A DNA stretch of 64,000 bases from Nageia nagi (GCA_050084985.1 JBITNC010000001.1:48174001-48238000); one strand, 5' to 3'. Numbered from the stretch's first letter, positions 32,691 through 45,235 are shown. Numbers and translations: made by a program. Notes: generated from the letters alone by a model not told the origin.

Positions 32691-33523
32691 TACATGACAA
32701 TGTAATCCTACGATATGAAATGCAATCATATCTTATATGAGAGAGATGGGAACATTACATGGAGAGTATTCTAGTGGAATGCAACTTTGATCATAAGTTT
32801 CCTTAGATAAAGCACCAATTTTTGGATCATTAGTCTTAGAAATATATTTTTTTTGGGTAGGAGTGCTTTACTTTACTTTATTTGGACATGAAGGAATGAT
32901 TATATGATCTTGATTTGAAATCTTCTTCAATCTTCTCTCACAATGTTGATATTGAGATGGATCAAGACACTCCTTTATTATGGAATCTAGGGGTTTTTGA
33001 AATTTTTTGAGGGATTAAAATATTTCTTCATTTGAGAATCTATATGCATCCATGCAAACTTCTTCAACTTCATCTTCTAATATATGAAAACTTTGATATT
33101 ATTATTTAGCATGTGAGGCATGATCATATTGAGGCTCATCTTCTAATTCATATTCAATTTCATATTTTATTTAATGTTATGAAATGGATGTGTTGTATTC
33201 TTATTATACTTATTTATCCTTTCTAAAAGAATAAAATATTTTTCTAAGAGCATTTGTAGTACATCAATAAAGCAATTCTTGACAAATTTATTACCAACTC
33301 TATTATTTGAAGATTTTAAATATAAGTCAAATAAGTTGACTTTGTTAGGAAAAATATCATAATATTGAGAAAGGTTAGGCTTACCTCATTCCTTAGCTAG
33401 TTTTTCATATGCATAATCTTCATCAATGACAATATTGATCATGTTGCTTTCTTCACCTTCATTAGATTCATCTTCAAAATCTTCATCAAATTCTTCATAT
33501 ATTGTTAACATAATTTATCTTTC
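32690..33523 (-). pseudogene. X2 gag-like coding, distal part
   Basis: The minus strand is clearly coding-like. From 33504: MLTIYEEFDEDFEDESNEGEE, then INIVIDEDYAYEKLAKE, a stop, then GKPNLSQYYDIFPNKVN and NRVGNKFVKNCFIDVLQMLLE. A second run (about 33080-32720) reads EVEEVCMDAYRFSNEEIF, LDSIIKECLDPSQYQHCERRLKKIS and IGALSKETYDQSCIPLEYSPCN. No pol motifs follow. It is the continuation of 63520-62624 past the Gypsy-5 insertion. Function unknown; probably the C-terminal part of Gag. Confidence 0.6.
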
Positions 33524-33861
33524 TATTAACAGGATACAATTTCATGTCTAAATTTTGGTAAAATATAATAAAGTTGCTTAATGAATAAATACTATTGGTT
33601 ATTGTTAGCTAGCCATCATCAATCGAAAAGGTACATCTCCCAAGCCACCGAATAAGGTAATAAGGAGAGATATGATAGTAGAGATAAAGTGGGTGAGAGT
33701 TGAGAGTCGAAAGAGTTATCACTTTATAATTTTAACTAATTGTACTAATTATTATTACTAATAAAGGCTTGACCCCATTTTTTTGTGACTCATTTTTGTG
33801 TCTCATTCACTTCTAGTATTTTTTTCCATTTTCTCATCGATTCTCGATTGTAGATAAGTTT
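33524..33861 (+). repeat. Gypsy-5 5' LTR
   Basis: Matches 62281-62618 (TATTAACAGGATACAATTTCATG against TGTTAGCAGGAGATAATTTCATA in the first bases, then TACTATTGGTTATTGTTAGCTAG). Both are 338 bp if the right end is set by the target copy. The following sequence has no clear PBS. Confidence 0.82.
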
Positions 33862-34800
33862 ATTCTGAATTATTTGTTTAGTTAAAAAATCTATTGTTGG
33901 GATATCGATAAAATAGAGGATTTGATGGTTGAATATAATGTTAAATAATATTTACAAATGGGTACCTTTACTTCCCTCATCTGAGTCACTACAAGACTAT
34001 TTTTCAAGGGAATTAAAATTTTTTTGGAAGTATATTACTCAACAGAATGGATATAATAAAGTGAAAGCGATTGACCTAATTCATAAATATCGAAGCTACA
34101 AAGTCTTTTTATATGAATTCCTTGACATATTTATAAACTGGATAATTAAAAAACAAGAATTTAAAATGCACATTATTATCCTAGAGATTAAGTGGGATAA
34201 AGAAAATTTAATACAATTAGAAAAATCAACATAGTATTGGACACAAAAAGTCGATGAGTGGGTACATAATACCTTGAACACCTATACCATTGAATTTGAG
34301 CTATAGGAGTAGGTATCATGGGAAGAAGGAAAGTAAATATTTTTTAGAGGGTACAACAAAATATTTCTTAAAAATATCCCATACATTTGTAAATGATATC
34401 TGATTGAACAAAGAGCTACCCTAGACACTCTCTCCTACTTGTAGGGGGAGGTGCTCAGGGGTGAAGGGAGGAAATATAATGGGAATAAGGATTAATTAAA
34501 ATCAAAATGGGGGGATAAATGGGTATTATGAAAAGAGATTATGGGGAGACACATGATGATTAATAGGGTAAGTTATAAAAGGAAGGCATGCTTAGAGGAT
34601 AGATCACAAACTCAAGAAGGAAAACATAAGAAGAAGATGAAGAAACAAGAAACCAACTCAACATCAATAAGAAAATCATATGACAACAAACTATAGGATA
34701 AATGATAAAATGATAAATAAAAGAATAAAATTCAAATGGAATTAAATAAGATTAGGGAATCAGGTTCATTTTTATGATAAGACTCAAAATATGATATTTT
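33862..34800 (+). other. Gypsy-5 leader with a short open stretch
   Basis: A 101-codon open stretch (33929-34234) reads LQDYFSRELKFFWKYITQQNGYNK and further. It shows no known motif, but its composition (Trp, Tyr, Phe, few stops) hints at old coding. The rest is purine-rich and noncoding. Confidence 0.4.
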
Positions 34801-37000
34801 AGAAGTTCAAGATAGATGATACAAATCAGTAGTTAATAGCATGAAAAGTTTAGGATGAGATAACAAAGAAGGGTGACCAAATATAGGATGGATCATGAAT
34901 TGATGAAAAATTTGGATACCATCAAGAACATACTAACTAACAAACTACCACCCATAAAAATAGAAGTGAACATTGAGGGAGATAGTACCATAGAAGAATT
35001 TGTAGTAGTAGAGAAACACATGAATGAGTATGATGACAACTCATTTGTACCATTTGTAAGCACACCAAAAATTTTGAAAGGAGCAATTCTTTCTAATTGA
35101 TTCAATACTATATTGAATAACATGATTCAACCATTAGTCGATCGATCACATGAAATCATCGATAAAGATGTCAAGAACTTAGTAACCATAGCTAGGATAG
35201 AATAACATTTAGAAATCGATATTGGATACCAAGTGGTCAATGTTCTTGAACCTATACATAAATATTATGAATACCAAATACAAGAGACACTTTTCCAACT
35301 AGCTAGTATCACTTCTTGAAGAAATAGGAGAATAATAGGAGCTATCACTATTGACTTATCAATATTATTTTCACTTATGTATCTTACCTCACATTATCAA
35401 CAAATACCATAAGAGAATGAATTATATATAGAACATTGATCTATACCTGGCCTAATAATAGAAGAGGTAACGAAAACCCCTAAATTACAAATAATTGAGA
35501 TAATCCCATAAAATACAAAAAGAACTATAGTACCCTTTTACCCCAAAATAAACAACAACATGACCCTTATAAGCATAAAGAATCAAAAATTATGATAAAC
35601 TAAGTACCTATTCCCCCATAATTTCTTCCTACCTCTTATGCCACTAGACAATCTTAATATTTTAATAAGTTTGGTCACTCCTTTTAAGCAAACCAAAACC
35701 CAAGAATAGCTACTGAATCCAATCATAGATGAAGTATCAAAACCACCTTTCAACTACATATTTGAAGTTATCTATGAAAATTATTTTGACATACATTTAC
35801 AAAGGGACCAACCCAAGACTTACAACTAAAATCACCAACTGAAAATACCAAATCCTCAACCAAATAGCTGATGACAACACAACATCCAATACTAGTAGCA
35901 ATAGTCATAGCAACAGCCACAATAACAACACCAAATGGTCACCTCTACAAAATTACCAATTTTTCAAAAAGATACCCAAGATGTAAAAGAACATTCATGT
36001 ATTCTAAAAAATCATTAGACATGATGAAATGTTACAAATGAAGCTACCTTCATTATTGAATTTATAACTACATTATGGGATGAAGTATTAAAATAGTTTA
36101 TGAAATTCAAAGATATTATCCAAGGAAAAATGGTGAAAATATGGGATCAAATTAAAGCATCTTTTGAATTTGAATACAACTTCCTATAAGCTGTAATCGA
36201 AAGCATAAACAAGATGCATGAAATGATCATAAGACCCAAGGAAATAGTCTAGAAATATGATATGATATTCAAGGCAATCCAAAGATGATTACAAGAACCA
36301 ATGAAAAAAACATAGAAAGTGAAATGGTTCATTTCAATATTATGATCAGAATTTAAAAGAGCTATGGAAAAGATACACCTAACACACATTGAGGCCCTAC
36401 AAGTAGCAGTCAAAATTGAATCACAACCATGGTGAGTGACCATTATCAATGATGGCCTATCTAATAAACTAATCAAATTGATAGACCAACTCAATAAACT
36501 ATCCATGACGTGGAATTCCATAGCTCCTCCATAATGAAGAGAAATTTGGTGCCAACTCTATACTAAGGAAGTACATATGGCCAATGAATGTTTGACACTC
36601 AAAAAATTTGACCAAGGGTATTACCAACATTATCGTAAATTAGGATTTCATAATACTAAGGATTGCTTAATAATCAATGTTCAGAATCATGGTATCTATC
36701 ACAAAACCATTGGACACACCAATATTGAGGTAAGGACTTCCTTAATAATATTGAAGAGGATTTATGATGAAATCCATGATCATTTGCATCCCAACCATAC
36801 CAAACATCAAAATTCTATACCATACTCTCCCCACTCTAGAGTATTCTTAATATACCAATTTTATCAAATGATGAATGACCATAGCTTTTCATACTAACCT
36901 AAACTATTCTAAGATATACAAACCCAAATTTTGAAAATTGACAATGGAAATAACTCAAATGCAAAAGCAACCCATCGTGTACCATTTGCTTCCAACTCTA
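34801..37000 (+). pseudogene. Gypsy-5 gag with two decayed zinc knuckles
   Basis: An open run at 34873-35100 (MKNLDTIKNILTNKLPPIKIEV) continues as NMIQPLVDRSHEIIDKDVKNLV. The core at 36080-36430 reads FMKFKDIIQGKMVKIWDQIKASFEFEYN, AVIESINKMHEMIIRPKE and MEKIHLTHIEALQVAVKIE. WCQLYTKEVHMANECLTL near 36549-36603 and YYQHYRKLGFHNTKDCLI near 36615-36670 are two knuckles in which one or more Cys read Tyr. A proline-rich segment (36790-36840) follows. It would be the particle protein. Confidence 0.78.
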
Positions 37001-37399
37001 GAGAAGTGTTGGTAAAAATAAATATACAAAATAACTTGGTAAACCCAATGTTGATCCTAACATGACAAACTGCTATGGATATACCTTCGGCTTGTATAAC
37101 AACTTACTTAGGAATGAAGAAAACAAAATTCACCAAACATGTGGTACAACAAATAATACCAAAACTAAAATACCCAAATATTGAACAACACCATGACATT
37201 ATTTAAACAACTCAATAAATTATCCAAAAATTACAAAAATAAGGTTATCAAGTAACTCAAACACAAACCTCTTCTTAACAATTAATAGAGGAAGAAATAC
37301 CATGTTAAATAATTATGTGAACTCATTAAGCAAGAATACTTATTACTAAAACTAAACCAATTATCCAAGTACTAGAGTAATAAGAAAATAAATAATAAA

Positions 37400-37960
37400 G
37401 CATATACAGTGATGAAAATATGGAAAAAGAAACTTATCCTAATCAAAATTATCATGAACAATAAACTTGGAAAGAATGTTATGTTAGATTTAGGATCTGA
37501 TATAAATCTCTTACTTACTAAAACATGGAGACAATTAGAATGCCTACCTTTAGAACTAGCCCAATACAATATTTCACTTGCAGATGGCTCTTTAGTTTAG
37601 TCCCTAGGACTATTAAGGAATATGCCCATCTATGTTCTAGGAATAACTTCATTATCTACATTCTATGTAATAGATATGTTCAATACTGAAAATTTAGAAT
37701 TTATAGCTCTATTAGATATTGAGTAGTTTGTGGAAAATAATAGCATTGTTATTAGCAAAACTCAATATTTGGTCATTTCCAATGATGAATATGAAGTGCA
37801 CATCCCTTTGAACAAAGGTATGAACATTGCATACATCAAAGCACCAAACCAGAGTAGCGATAATGGGAGAAATAGAGGTAGTGATTTGATGGTCTACATG
37901 AACTATATACTTTGATAATAAAAATAAATCAAATGAATTTTTAAATCACATTAATCCCAT
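37400..37960 (+). pseudogene. Gypsy-5 aspartic protease
   Basis: NVMLDLGSDINLLLTKTWRQL near 37475-37535 holds the D-L-G-S-D active site usual for this lineage. QYNISLADGSLV, GLLRNMPIYVLGITSLSTFYVIDM follow (one stop). A further open run (37730-37915) reads VISKTQYLVISNDEYEVHIP. Confidence 0.82.
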
Positions 37961-38684
37961 GGAATATGGTCAACTCATTTTTCATAGTGGTCCATCAGAG
38001 ACCAATTTTGAGATTATTGCAATGATGTGGAACATAGTAAAGCACACGTTACACTCAAGATGAGCATATTAAACTAAATTAGGTTATTGAGTCTGTTGAA
38101 TTTTAAAAGAAGTATTTCAAGATAAATTACTTAATTTTGATGATACAATGGAGATAGTGCCTCTCCATGAATTCTTAGAAGCCATCCTTAGAATTGTCCC
38201 TAATGAAAAAGATAGAATTAGTGTGCTCGAAGACACTCTCATTGAAATCGTGACATGATGGTAGGGTACACATCGAATAATTTTGACTTTGTGAGATCAT
38301 GTAACATATAATATATCATTACATTTCATAAATCCATATTGACTAACCAAATTAATCGATAAATATTTAGGTGATACAAACCCTATAATACACATCACAC
38401 TATGTGAATCCTTCTGGAAAAATTTTACCAACTTACACCCTAACACCTAGGTGCATATATTTAATTAGAAATTAGGAACTATCCCATGTGCTTGGTACAT
38501 CCATCAAGAACTTCAATGAGAAATAACTAGTTGGGATGTATTGCAAACAACATTCATATATATATTTCATGATGACCATATCTTGGACCATAAATGTCTA
38601 TTACAAATCAAAACCTTCCTACTCATCGAACCTACTATTGCAAGAGTCACCTGTACCAAAATAAAACAACCCATAGTAACATCA
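37961..38684 (+). pseudogene. Gag-like block between Gypsy-5 protease and RT
   Basis: Readings include FQDKLLNFDDTMEIVPLHEFLEAI, LTKLIDKYLGDTNPIIHI, LCESFWKNFTNLHPNT-VHIFN, and CAWYIHQELQ-EITSWDVLQTTFIYIFHDD. The W-Y-x-x-x-L-x-x-x-I-x-S-W-x-x-L spacing is the signature of a retrotransposon gag core, found here after the protease. I have seen this type of block in plant YLDDW-type polyproteins. Stops occur at Trp sites. It is cut by Gypsy-4 at 38684. Confidence 0.6.
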
Positions 38685-39409
38685 TAATCCAAATTAGATC
38701 ATGTTAGGTTGATATTTGCAAGAGCAATACTCATATCAAATGTATTTATGCTTGGATATTGATTGAAGATTGAAATTTAGAGGTGATTGGTGAAAAAAAT
38801 CATGTTCCTAACAATATGAAATCTACTATTTTTAGGCTACCAATAGTGTGCATTTTGATAAGTTGAAAGTGGAAGTTGAAGGGGCATCGATATTTTGATT
38901 AGTTGAGTAGTTCATGATTATCAAATTATATCTTGGCAATGTTTCCAAGCCTATTTAAAGATGTGATACTCTCTTGATTCTTCAATCTTAACTTAGAGAG
39001 TTTTGAAATTTTAGAATTGTAAATATTTGAAGGAAGACCAAGAGTCATTTCAGAATTATAGTTTTAAAGTTGTTCTTTTTATTTTAAGAGATTACAGTAG
39101 TGTTCTAGAAGATGGTATTGCTATTTTTTTGATGGTATTTCCCTATATACATGTAATATTGTAATGTCCATAGATAATGAGAAGAGAAGGCTCCAATTCC
39201 ATGCTCGATTAGCCCACATTGGGTGAACTAGGGTAAATCATTATATTGATCTTGTTGTGTATGATTTAGATTATTAATTTATAGTTTTACAATGTGCAGT
39301 TTTGAATTTATATACAATTTTATGGGTCTCATAATAGTGAATATTTTTTTCATTTGAATCTATAAGTGAAGATTCGAGTATGCTATAAGCATCCGATGAT
39401 TACAAATCC
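38685..39409 (+). repeat. Gypsy-4 5' LTR
   Basis: Starts TAATCCAAATTAGATCATG (TGATCC in the partner) and ends ACAAATCC (expected CA). The R-like GTGAACTAGGGTAAATCATT lies near 39222. Confidence 0.9.
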
Positions 39410-39411
39410 TA

Positions 39412-39424
39412 TGGTATCAAAGCT
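39412..39424 (+). other. Gypsy-4 primer-binding site
   Basis: TGGTATCAAAGCT, two bases after the LTR; initiator tRNA-Met type with one change. Confidence 0.88.
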
Positions 39425-39479
39425 TGTGTGCATAAAATTTGGGGCTAAAATTTTGGAAATTTTAGGCTTCCATTAGCAT

Positions 39480-40680
39480 GCTTTTTAATGCTTAGAAGGA
39501 CATCTCAAAACCAAAAATCTATTCCATAGGATTCCAAGATTGGTCAAAGGTGTAAAGTGATAGAAATGGATGATTTGGAGGAGCAATAGTTTATTTTTTG
39601 TACCATGAAGGATACTAATTTTGAAAGGGGAATTTTCAAAATGGAGAATCATTTGGCTTAGTTAGCTAAGTTGTTAACTAATGGACCAAATGCAAATGTC
39701 AATCAAAGACATCAAAATGAAGTTGGAGGACTTGATTCATCATCTTCATCAAATCGAGTTCCATTCAAGGTAAATGCCAAAGTGGACACTCTTACTTTTT
39801 ATGGAGAGGTTGATGCAAATAAGTTAAATAATTGGTTGAAAAAATTGGAGGTTTATTTCTAAATTCAAAGTGTTGTAAATGATGTTGATAAAATATCTTT
39901 TGGTAGAATAAATATGGGTGTGCATGCTTTATTTTTGTGGGAAAGTCATGTAGAAACTATTAGACATGAAAAATTATTGAAAATATCTTCTTGGAATTAA
40001 TTTAAGAATTTTTCAAGAAATCAATTTTATCCATTGGGACATGATAATAAATAATTAATAAAATAGAAATTTTTTAGACAACAAAGAGGGCAATTGGTTC
40101 AAGAATACATTACAAAATTTAGGAAACAAGCTACTTTACTTGGGGTTTCAATAAAAGATTCTCAAACTTTAATAAAGTACATTGGAGGTTTATATAGTTA
40201 TTTGCAAAAGACTATCATGTTGTTTAATCCTACTAATCTTGATCAAGTGTGTGTGCAAGCACAATACTTAGATTAGGATGGTAAATCAAGGAGACAAAAT
40301 GATGAATCTAAGAAGGCTTTTAATTCAAAGGGATCAAAAGATAAAGTAAATCTCAAGATAAAGGAAAAGGTAAGCAAGAAACTAAGACCACTAATACTTT
40401 GAAAAAGAAAGAAGGTGATAATAGGCATTGTAGTCATTGTGATAAATATGGTCATGTTGATAATAAATGTTAGAAACTTCATATAGAATTATGTCCATAT
40501 AATAAAAAGAATACGGGGAAAAGTAATGTTATGATCCAAAAATGTGAGGATATTGAGGATAGTTTAGATGTTGATGAAAAATTGAATTGTTCAACCGTTC
40601 AAAAGGTTGAATAAGATAAAGACATTGAAGAACAAATGATTCATTTATTCCACCTCAAAATCCAAATTAAGAAAATAAGA
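39480..40680 (+). pseudogene. Gypsy-4 gag
   Basis: The best preserved Gypsy-B gag. It reads NFERGIFKMENHLA, QNEVGGLDSSSSSNRVPFKV, NNWLKKLEVYF, HALFLWESHVETIRHEKLL, LVQEYITKFRKQATLLGV, YIGGLYSYLQKTIMLFNPTN, in frame apart from stops. HCSHCDKYGHVDNKC at 40426-40470 is a full CX2CX4HX4C knuckle. It binds RNA and packs it in active elements. Confidence 0.88.
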
Positions 40681-41330
40681 GTGGATTGCATGGTTGGTCT
40701 GGGTTCTTAAGCAAACTTAATTTTAGAATATATGGTAAGTAATTTGGGATTGGAAACTTTCAACCATCCAAATCCATATCCTTTGGGTTGGGTACATCAT
40801 AATGCTAGTTTCCAAGTCACTAAATAATGTAAGTTGAAATTTATTATTTGTGCAAAGTAGATTGATGAATTTGTGGTTGATGTTATTCCTTTAGAAATTT
40901 GTGGTCATATTCTTGGTAATCGTTATTTGTTGGATAGATATGGTATTTATTACTGAAAACTAAACAAGATGAGATTGGTGAAAGATGGAAAGATATTTCT
41001 AGCTAGTGCATGTAAAAGTCAAAAAAAACTACCTTTGGTCACTACTAGTAAGGTAAAATACCTTCTAAATGATTCTAAAATGTTTGTGTTGATCATGATA
41101 AAAATTAGAGTTTCTAGTGAGGTGAATCTCATGCTGTCAACAGCATCCAAGACTGATTCTAGGATGTTAACAACATCCAAAAAGGAAGAATAGATACAAA
41201 AATTGATCTAGGATTTTTTTAAATTATTTGCAGAGCCATGGGGATTGCCTCATATGTAGGATATAGAACATGATATTCATTTGTTACCTGATGCTTCGTT
41301 TCCTAATATAACTTTGTATTAGCAATCAAT
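40681..41330 (+). pseudogene. Gypsy-4 protease and linker
   Basis: VDCMVGLGS-ANLILEYMVSNLGLETFNHPNPYPLGWV is the protease active site with Asp changed to Gly. EFVVDVIPLEICGHILGN follows. MRLVKDGKIFLASACKSQKKLPLVTTSKVKYL (40969 on) is the linker to RT. Confidence 0.82.
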
Positions 41331-42100
41331 TTTGGAGCAAGAGGAGATAAAGAGGTAGATTTAGGAATTCATTGATCGGGTTATGATTAGACCAAGCACA
41401 TATTCATGTGGGTCACCTACTTTTTTGGTTCCCAAGAAGGAACAAACTTGGATAATTTGCATTGACTACATAGCACTTAACAAAATCACCATCAAAAATT
41501 GCTATCCTTTACCTCTGATAGATGATCTTTTGGATCAATTACAAGGGGCAAGATTCTTCACTAAGATAGACTTAAGGAGTGGATATCACCAAGTTCAAAT
41601 CAAGGAGGATATTTGGAAGACCATTTTCAAGATAAGACAAGGCCTATTTGAGTGACCTTTTTTTCCATTTGGTTTGTACAATGCATTAAGCACATTTATG
41701 AGGGTGATGAATGATGTGCTTTGTCTATTTATTGATTATTTTGTTATTATAGACTTGGATGATATCCTTATTTATAGTTATACTTAGAAATAACATGTCA
41801 TACATATTAGAAAAGTGTTTCAAGCTTTACATAGAGAGAAGTTGTTCTTGAAAATGTCTAAATATGATTTTGGCAAAGTCTTTGGTGTATTTAGGCCATG
41901 TTATTTGTTATGGAACACTTAAGATAGATCCTAGTAAAGTAAGTGCTGTAGTATATTGGCCAAAGCCAACTAATGTAATTGAATTGAGGATTTTCTTATG
42001 TGTTATCCAATATTTAAGAAAGTTTATTATTGATTTTTTTCATATTGCTTCACCTTTACATGGTGTAATTGGCAAGAGGCAAATTTTCTAATGGGGAAAG
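41331..42100 (+). pseudogene. Gypsy-4 reverse transcriptase
   Basis: [66 protein letters not shown] (catalytic Asp present) and [11 protein letters not shown] near 41752 (Y-L-DD read as D-L-DD). VYLGHVICYGTLKIDPSKVSAVVYWPKP closes the thumb. A stop lies near 41656 at an expected Trp. Confidence 0.9.
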
Positions 42101-42570
42101 AAAAAAAAACATCTTTTGATACCTTGAAGCAAAAGATTGTTAGTGCACCCATGCTTGTACTTCCTGATTTGTAGAAGCCATTCAAAGTGGAGACTAATGC
42201 AAGTGACTATGCCATGGGGGTCATTTTGTTACAAGAAGGTAAACCTATTTGCTATCATTCCAAAAAAAATAGTGGGGCCATTTTTAATTATCCCACATAT
42301 GATTAGGAAATGTATGCACTAGTTCAAGTTGTTAAAAAGTGGAAACATTACTTAATGGAGAAAGAAACAATCATTCATATTGATCATTAACCATTAAAGT
42401 ATATATAAACTCAATCAAAATTACAATAAACTAGACATTATAGATGGATGGATTTTTTATAACAATTTCATCTTGTAATCAAATATAAAAAAGGAACATA
42501 GAATAAGGTTGTTGACATGCTTTCTAGACCACATGTACCTACAAATTTCATGTTGCTAGAAGTGCAACAC
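42101..42570 (+). pseudogene. Gypsy-4 RNase H
   Basis: In one frame KPFKVETNASDYAMGVILLQEGKPICYHS (first Asp of VETDAS changed to Asn), then NYPTYD-EMYALVQVVKKWKHYLM and DH-PLKYI. The family pattern is clear although stops occur. Confidence 0.84.
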
Positions 42571-42659
42571 TAATTTTATATTGTTAAAAACATGCAAATA
42601 GGAGTCATTGAGTTCCCTCTCACTATTGAAATTTCTTCATTTTCTTTTTGAGTTATTTT

Positions 42660-43560
42660 TAGAGGCATATGTGCAGGATACTAACTTCAAAGAGATGTAT
42701 GAGCAGTTGTCTTCGTCTAGGTCTCAGTATGAGGGCATGGATGATTTTCATTTGCAAAATGGACTTCTTTATCACTTTAATATATTATGTTTACCTATAG
42801 GTGAAAGGATTGGATTGATTAGAGAAGCATATACTTCAAAGATTATAAGACATTTTAGGGTTGGAAAGATATTGTACCATTTGCAAAGGTATGTATATTG
42901 GCCAATGATGCAAGATCAAGTTGCCAAGTACATAAGGGGGTATTTTTTATGTTTCAACAAAAAGAAAATTAATAGAAAATTGGGTTTGTATCATCCACTA
43001 CTAGTACCAACTCATCCTTAGGAGTTTATTTCCATGGATTTTATGGGCGGATTGCCTATGAACAATAAGCATCATGACTATTTATTGGTTGTTGTGGATG
43101 GATTTAGCAATATGTGTGTTTAGATTCCTTGTAAGAAGATAATAACAATATAAAATATTACAAATTTGTTCTTTTCACATGTTTGTTTTCATTTTGCATT
43201 GCATACTTTTATTATTTTAGATAGAGATAGTAGATTTTTAGGAAAATTTTGGACATGTTTATGGGAAATGATGGATACAAGGTTGAAGAGGAGTGCTTCC
43301 TTTCATCCTCAAATGGATGGAAAACCTAAGGTGATGAATATGATAGTAGTGAATAGGATAATGGTTCAACTCTTGAGGGATTATTATAGCAAGTATCTTA
43401 AGTCTTGTAATGAACATCTTGAATATATCCAACATTCATACAATAGGACAAGTCATTTTTCCATTAATAAGAGTCCTTTTGAGACTTATTTTGGTTATTT
43501 ACCACCTTCACCTTTTGATTGTGTGTTTGGGTAGCAAAATTATGAAGGAGATTTGCTTGC
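42660..43560 (+). pseudogene. Gypsy-4 integrase
   Basis: An open run at 42608-43021 reads QDTNFKEMYEQLSSSRSQYEGM, FHLQNGLLYHF, RHFRVGKILYHLQRYVYWPMMQDQVAKYIRGYFLCF. FISMDFMGGLP near 43025 holds the first Asp and LDRDSRFLGKF the second. QMDGKPKVMN has Lys in place of the catalytic Glu, followed by a small insertion (VVNRIMVQLL). FGYLPPSPFDCVFG ends it. Confidence 0.88.
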
Positions 43561-44124
43561 AAAAGAAGAGAAACAAGTTAAAATCTTTATTGAAAAGATT
43601 TGGTAAATTCATTTTAAAATCCAAAATAAATGTAAGACAAGCCAAGGCAAGTACAAGATGAGATATAAAAAATATTGAGTTGACCATAAGTTTCATTTGG
43701 GAGACCATGTTTGGTTGCATCTTAGTAAGGAGAGGTTGCAAGGACCAACCAAGAAGTTGAAACCTATAAGGTATGGACCATTTTATATTATGTAGAAAGT
43801 GAGTGAGAATGCTTTAAGATTGAATATACCAACATATATAAACATCTATTCATTTGTGAATGTGAAACATTTAAAATTGTATGAGCCATCTATTTTCATT
43901 GAAGATGAAGGAGGTTCAAATTAGATTTTCCCATCTCTTGATGACTTAGCTCCTAATAGTATGGATGAACTCAAGGAGGATTCCATATTGTAAAAGAATG
44001 TTCATGCTACAAGAATAGGTGAGTCAAAGTTATGATTGAAAGATTAGAAGACAAGTCTAGGGTTAAGGAATCATATCCTTGTTTATGCATTTATGAGAAT
44101 AAATTCCTTCTCATTAGGAAGGTG
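43561..44124 (+). pseudogene. Gypsy-4 Pol C-terminal tail, with PPT
   Basis: DHKFHLGDHVWLHLSKERLQGPTKKLKPIRYGPF continues the integrase C-terminus. HATRIGE and LYPHL-like traces are weaker than in Gypsy-2. TTAGGAAGGTG before the LTR is the PPT. Confidence 0.75.
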
Positions 44125-44850
44125 TGATCCAAATTAGATCATGTTAGGTTGATCTTTATAGAAACGGTACTCATCCCAAAGGTTTCTATGCTTTGAGATT
44201 AATTTAAGATTGAAATTTGGAGGTGATTGGTGATAAAAATAATGTTGCTAACAACATGAAATCTACTATTTTTAGGCTACTAGCATCATGCATTTTTATG
44301 ATTCAGTAATGGAAGTTGAAGGGACATCAATAGTTTGAGCAATTGAGTGGTTCAGGATCATCAAATGACATCATGGAGATGTTTCCAAGATTATTTAAAG
44401 ATGTGCTACTCTCTTGGTTATTTAATCTTAACTTAGAGAGTTTTGGTATTTTAAGATTGTAAAGATTTGAAAGAAGACCAAGAGTCATTTTAGAATTTAT
44501 GTAGTTCTAAAGTTGTTCTTCTTGCTATATGAGATTGCAGTAGTATTGTAGGAGATGGTATTGCCATTATTTTGATGGTATTTCTATATATGCATGTAAT
44601 ATTGTAATGTCCATAGAAAATAAGAAGAAAGGGCTCTAATTCCATGGTAGATTAGCTCACATTGGGTGAACCAAGGTAAATCATTATGTTGATCTTATTG
44701 TATGTGATTGAGATTGTTAATTTGTAGTTTTTTACTATGTAATTTTGAATTTATATGCAATTTCATGGGTCTCATAATGGTGAATTTTTTTAGTTCAAAT
44801 CTATAAGTGAGGATCTGAGTATGCTATAAGCATCTGATGATTATAGATCA
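44125..44850 (+). repeat. Gypsy-4 3' LTR
   Basis: A 726-bp repeat, from TGATCCAAATTAGATCATG to TATAGATCA. Confidence 0.92.
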
Positions 44851-45235
44851 TACCAATATCTATACATCCTTTACCAATATAAAAAATGTTGCTAAAACAT
44901 TGAAATAAATTAACCCAAAGGAAACATATGAAAAACCAAAAAAATTGAAATACGAAGTTAGTGAAGGGGAAAGAGAAGTTATTACATAAAAATAGACAAA
45001 ATCAAGATATGATGAAGAAATAAAATTTATGAAAATAAATATTGGCATGGAGTCTAAATCAAAAATGGCCATAATAAGAGACTACTAGATTGGAGAAGTA
45101 AACAAAATTGCAAAAATACTAGTTAAATACCAAGACTATTCCTTCAAAATATGATGGAGATATGAGGAATGAATGAAGAAATTAGAACCATGTAGCTATG
45201 ACTAAAATTATACTACAAATGATGAAAATAGAGAC
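44851..45235 (+). pseudogene. Gypsy-5 linker before RT
   Basis: Short sense readings (KPKKLKYEVSEGEREV) but no recognisable domain. It joins the gag-like block to RT. Confidence 0.4.

Larger units (their letters stand above)
38685..44850 (+). mobile_element. Gypsy-4 (Gypsy-B family)
   Basis: LTRs of 725 and 726 bp. The flanks CATCA (38680-38684) and TACCA (44851-44855) agree at three of five bases, with two transitions, so the TSD is decayed but plausible. Order: PBS, gag with an intact zinc knuckle, protease, RT, RNase H, integrase, tail, PPT. It lies inside Gypsy-5, between the gag-like block and RT. Confidence 0.9.

Noticed and set aside
36249-36521. 90-codon minus-strand open stretch in Gypsy-5
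   Set aside because: It is opposite the gag core of Gypsy-5 and has no motif.
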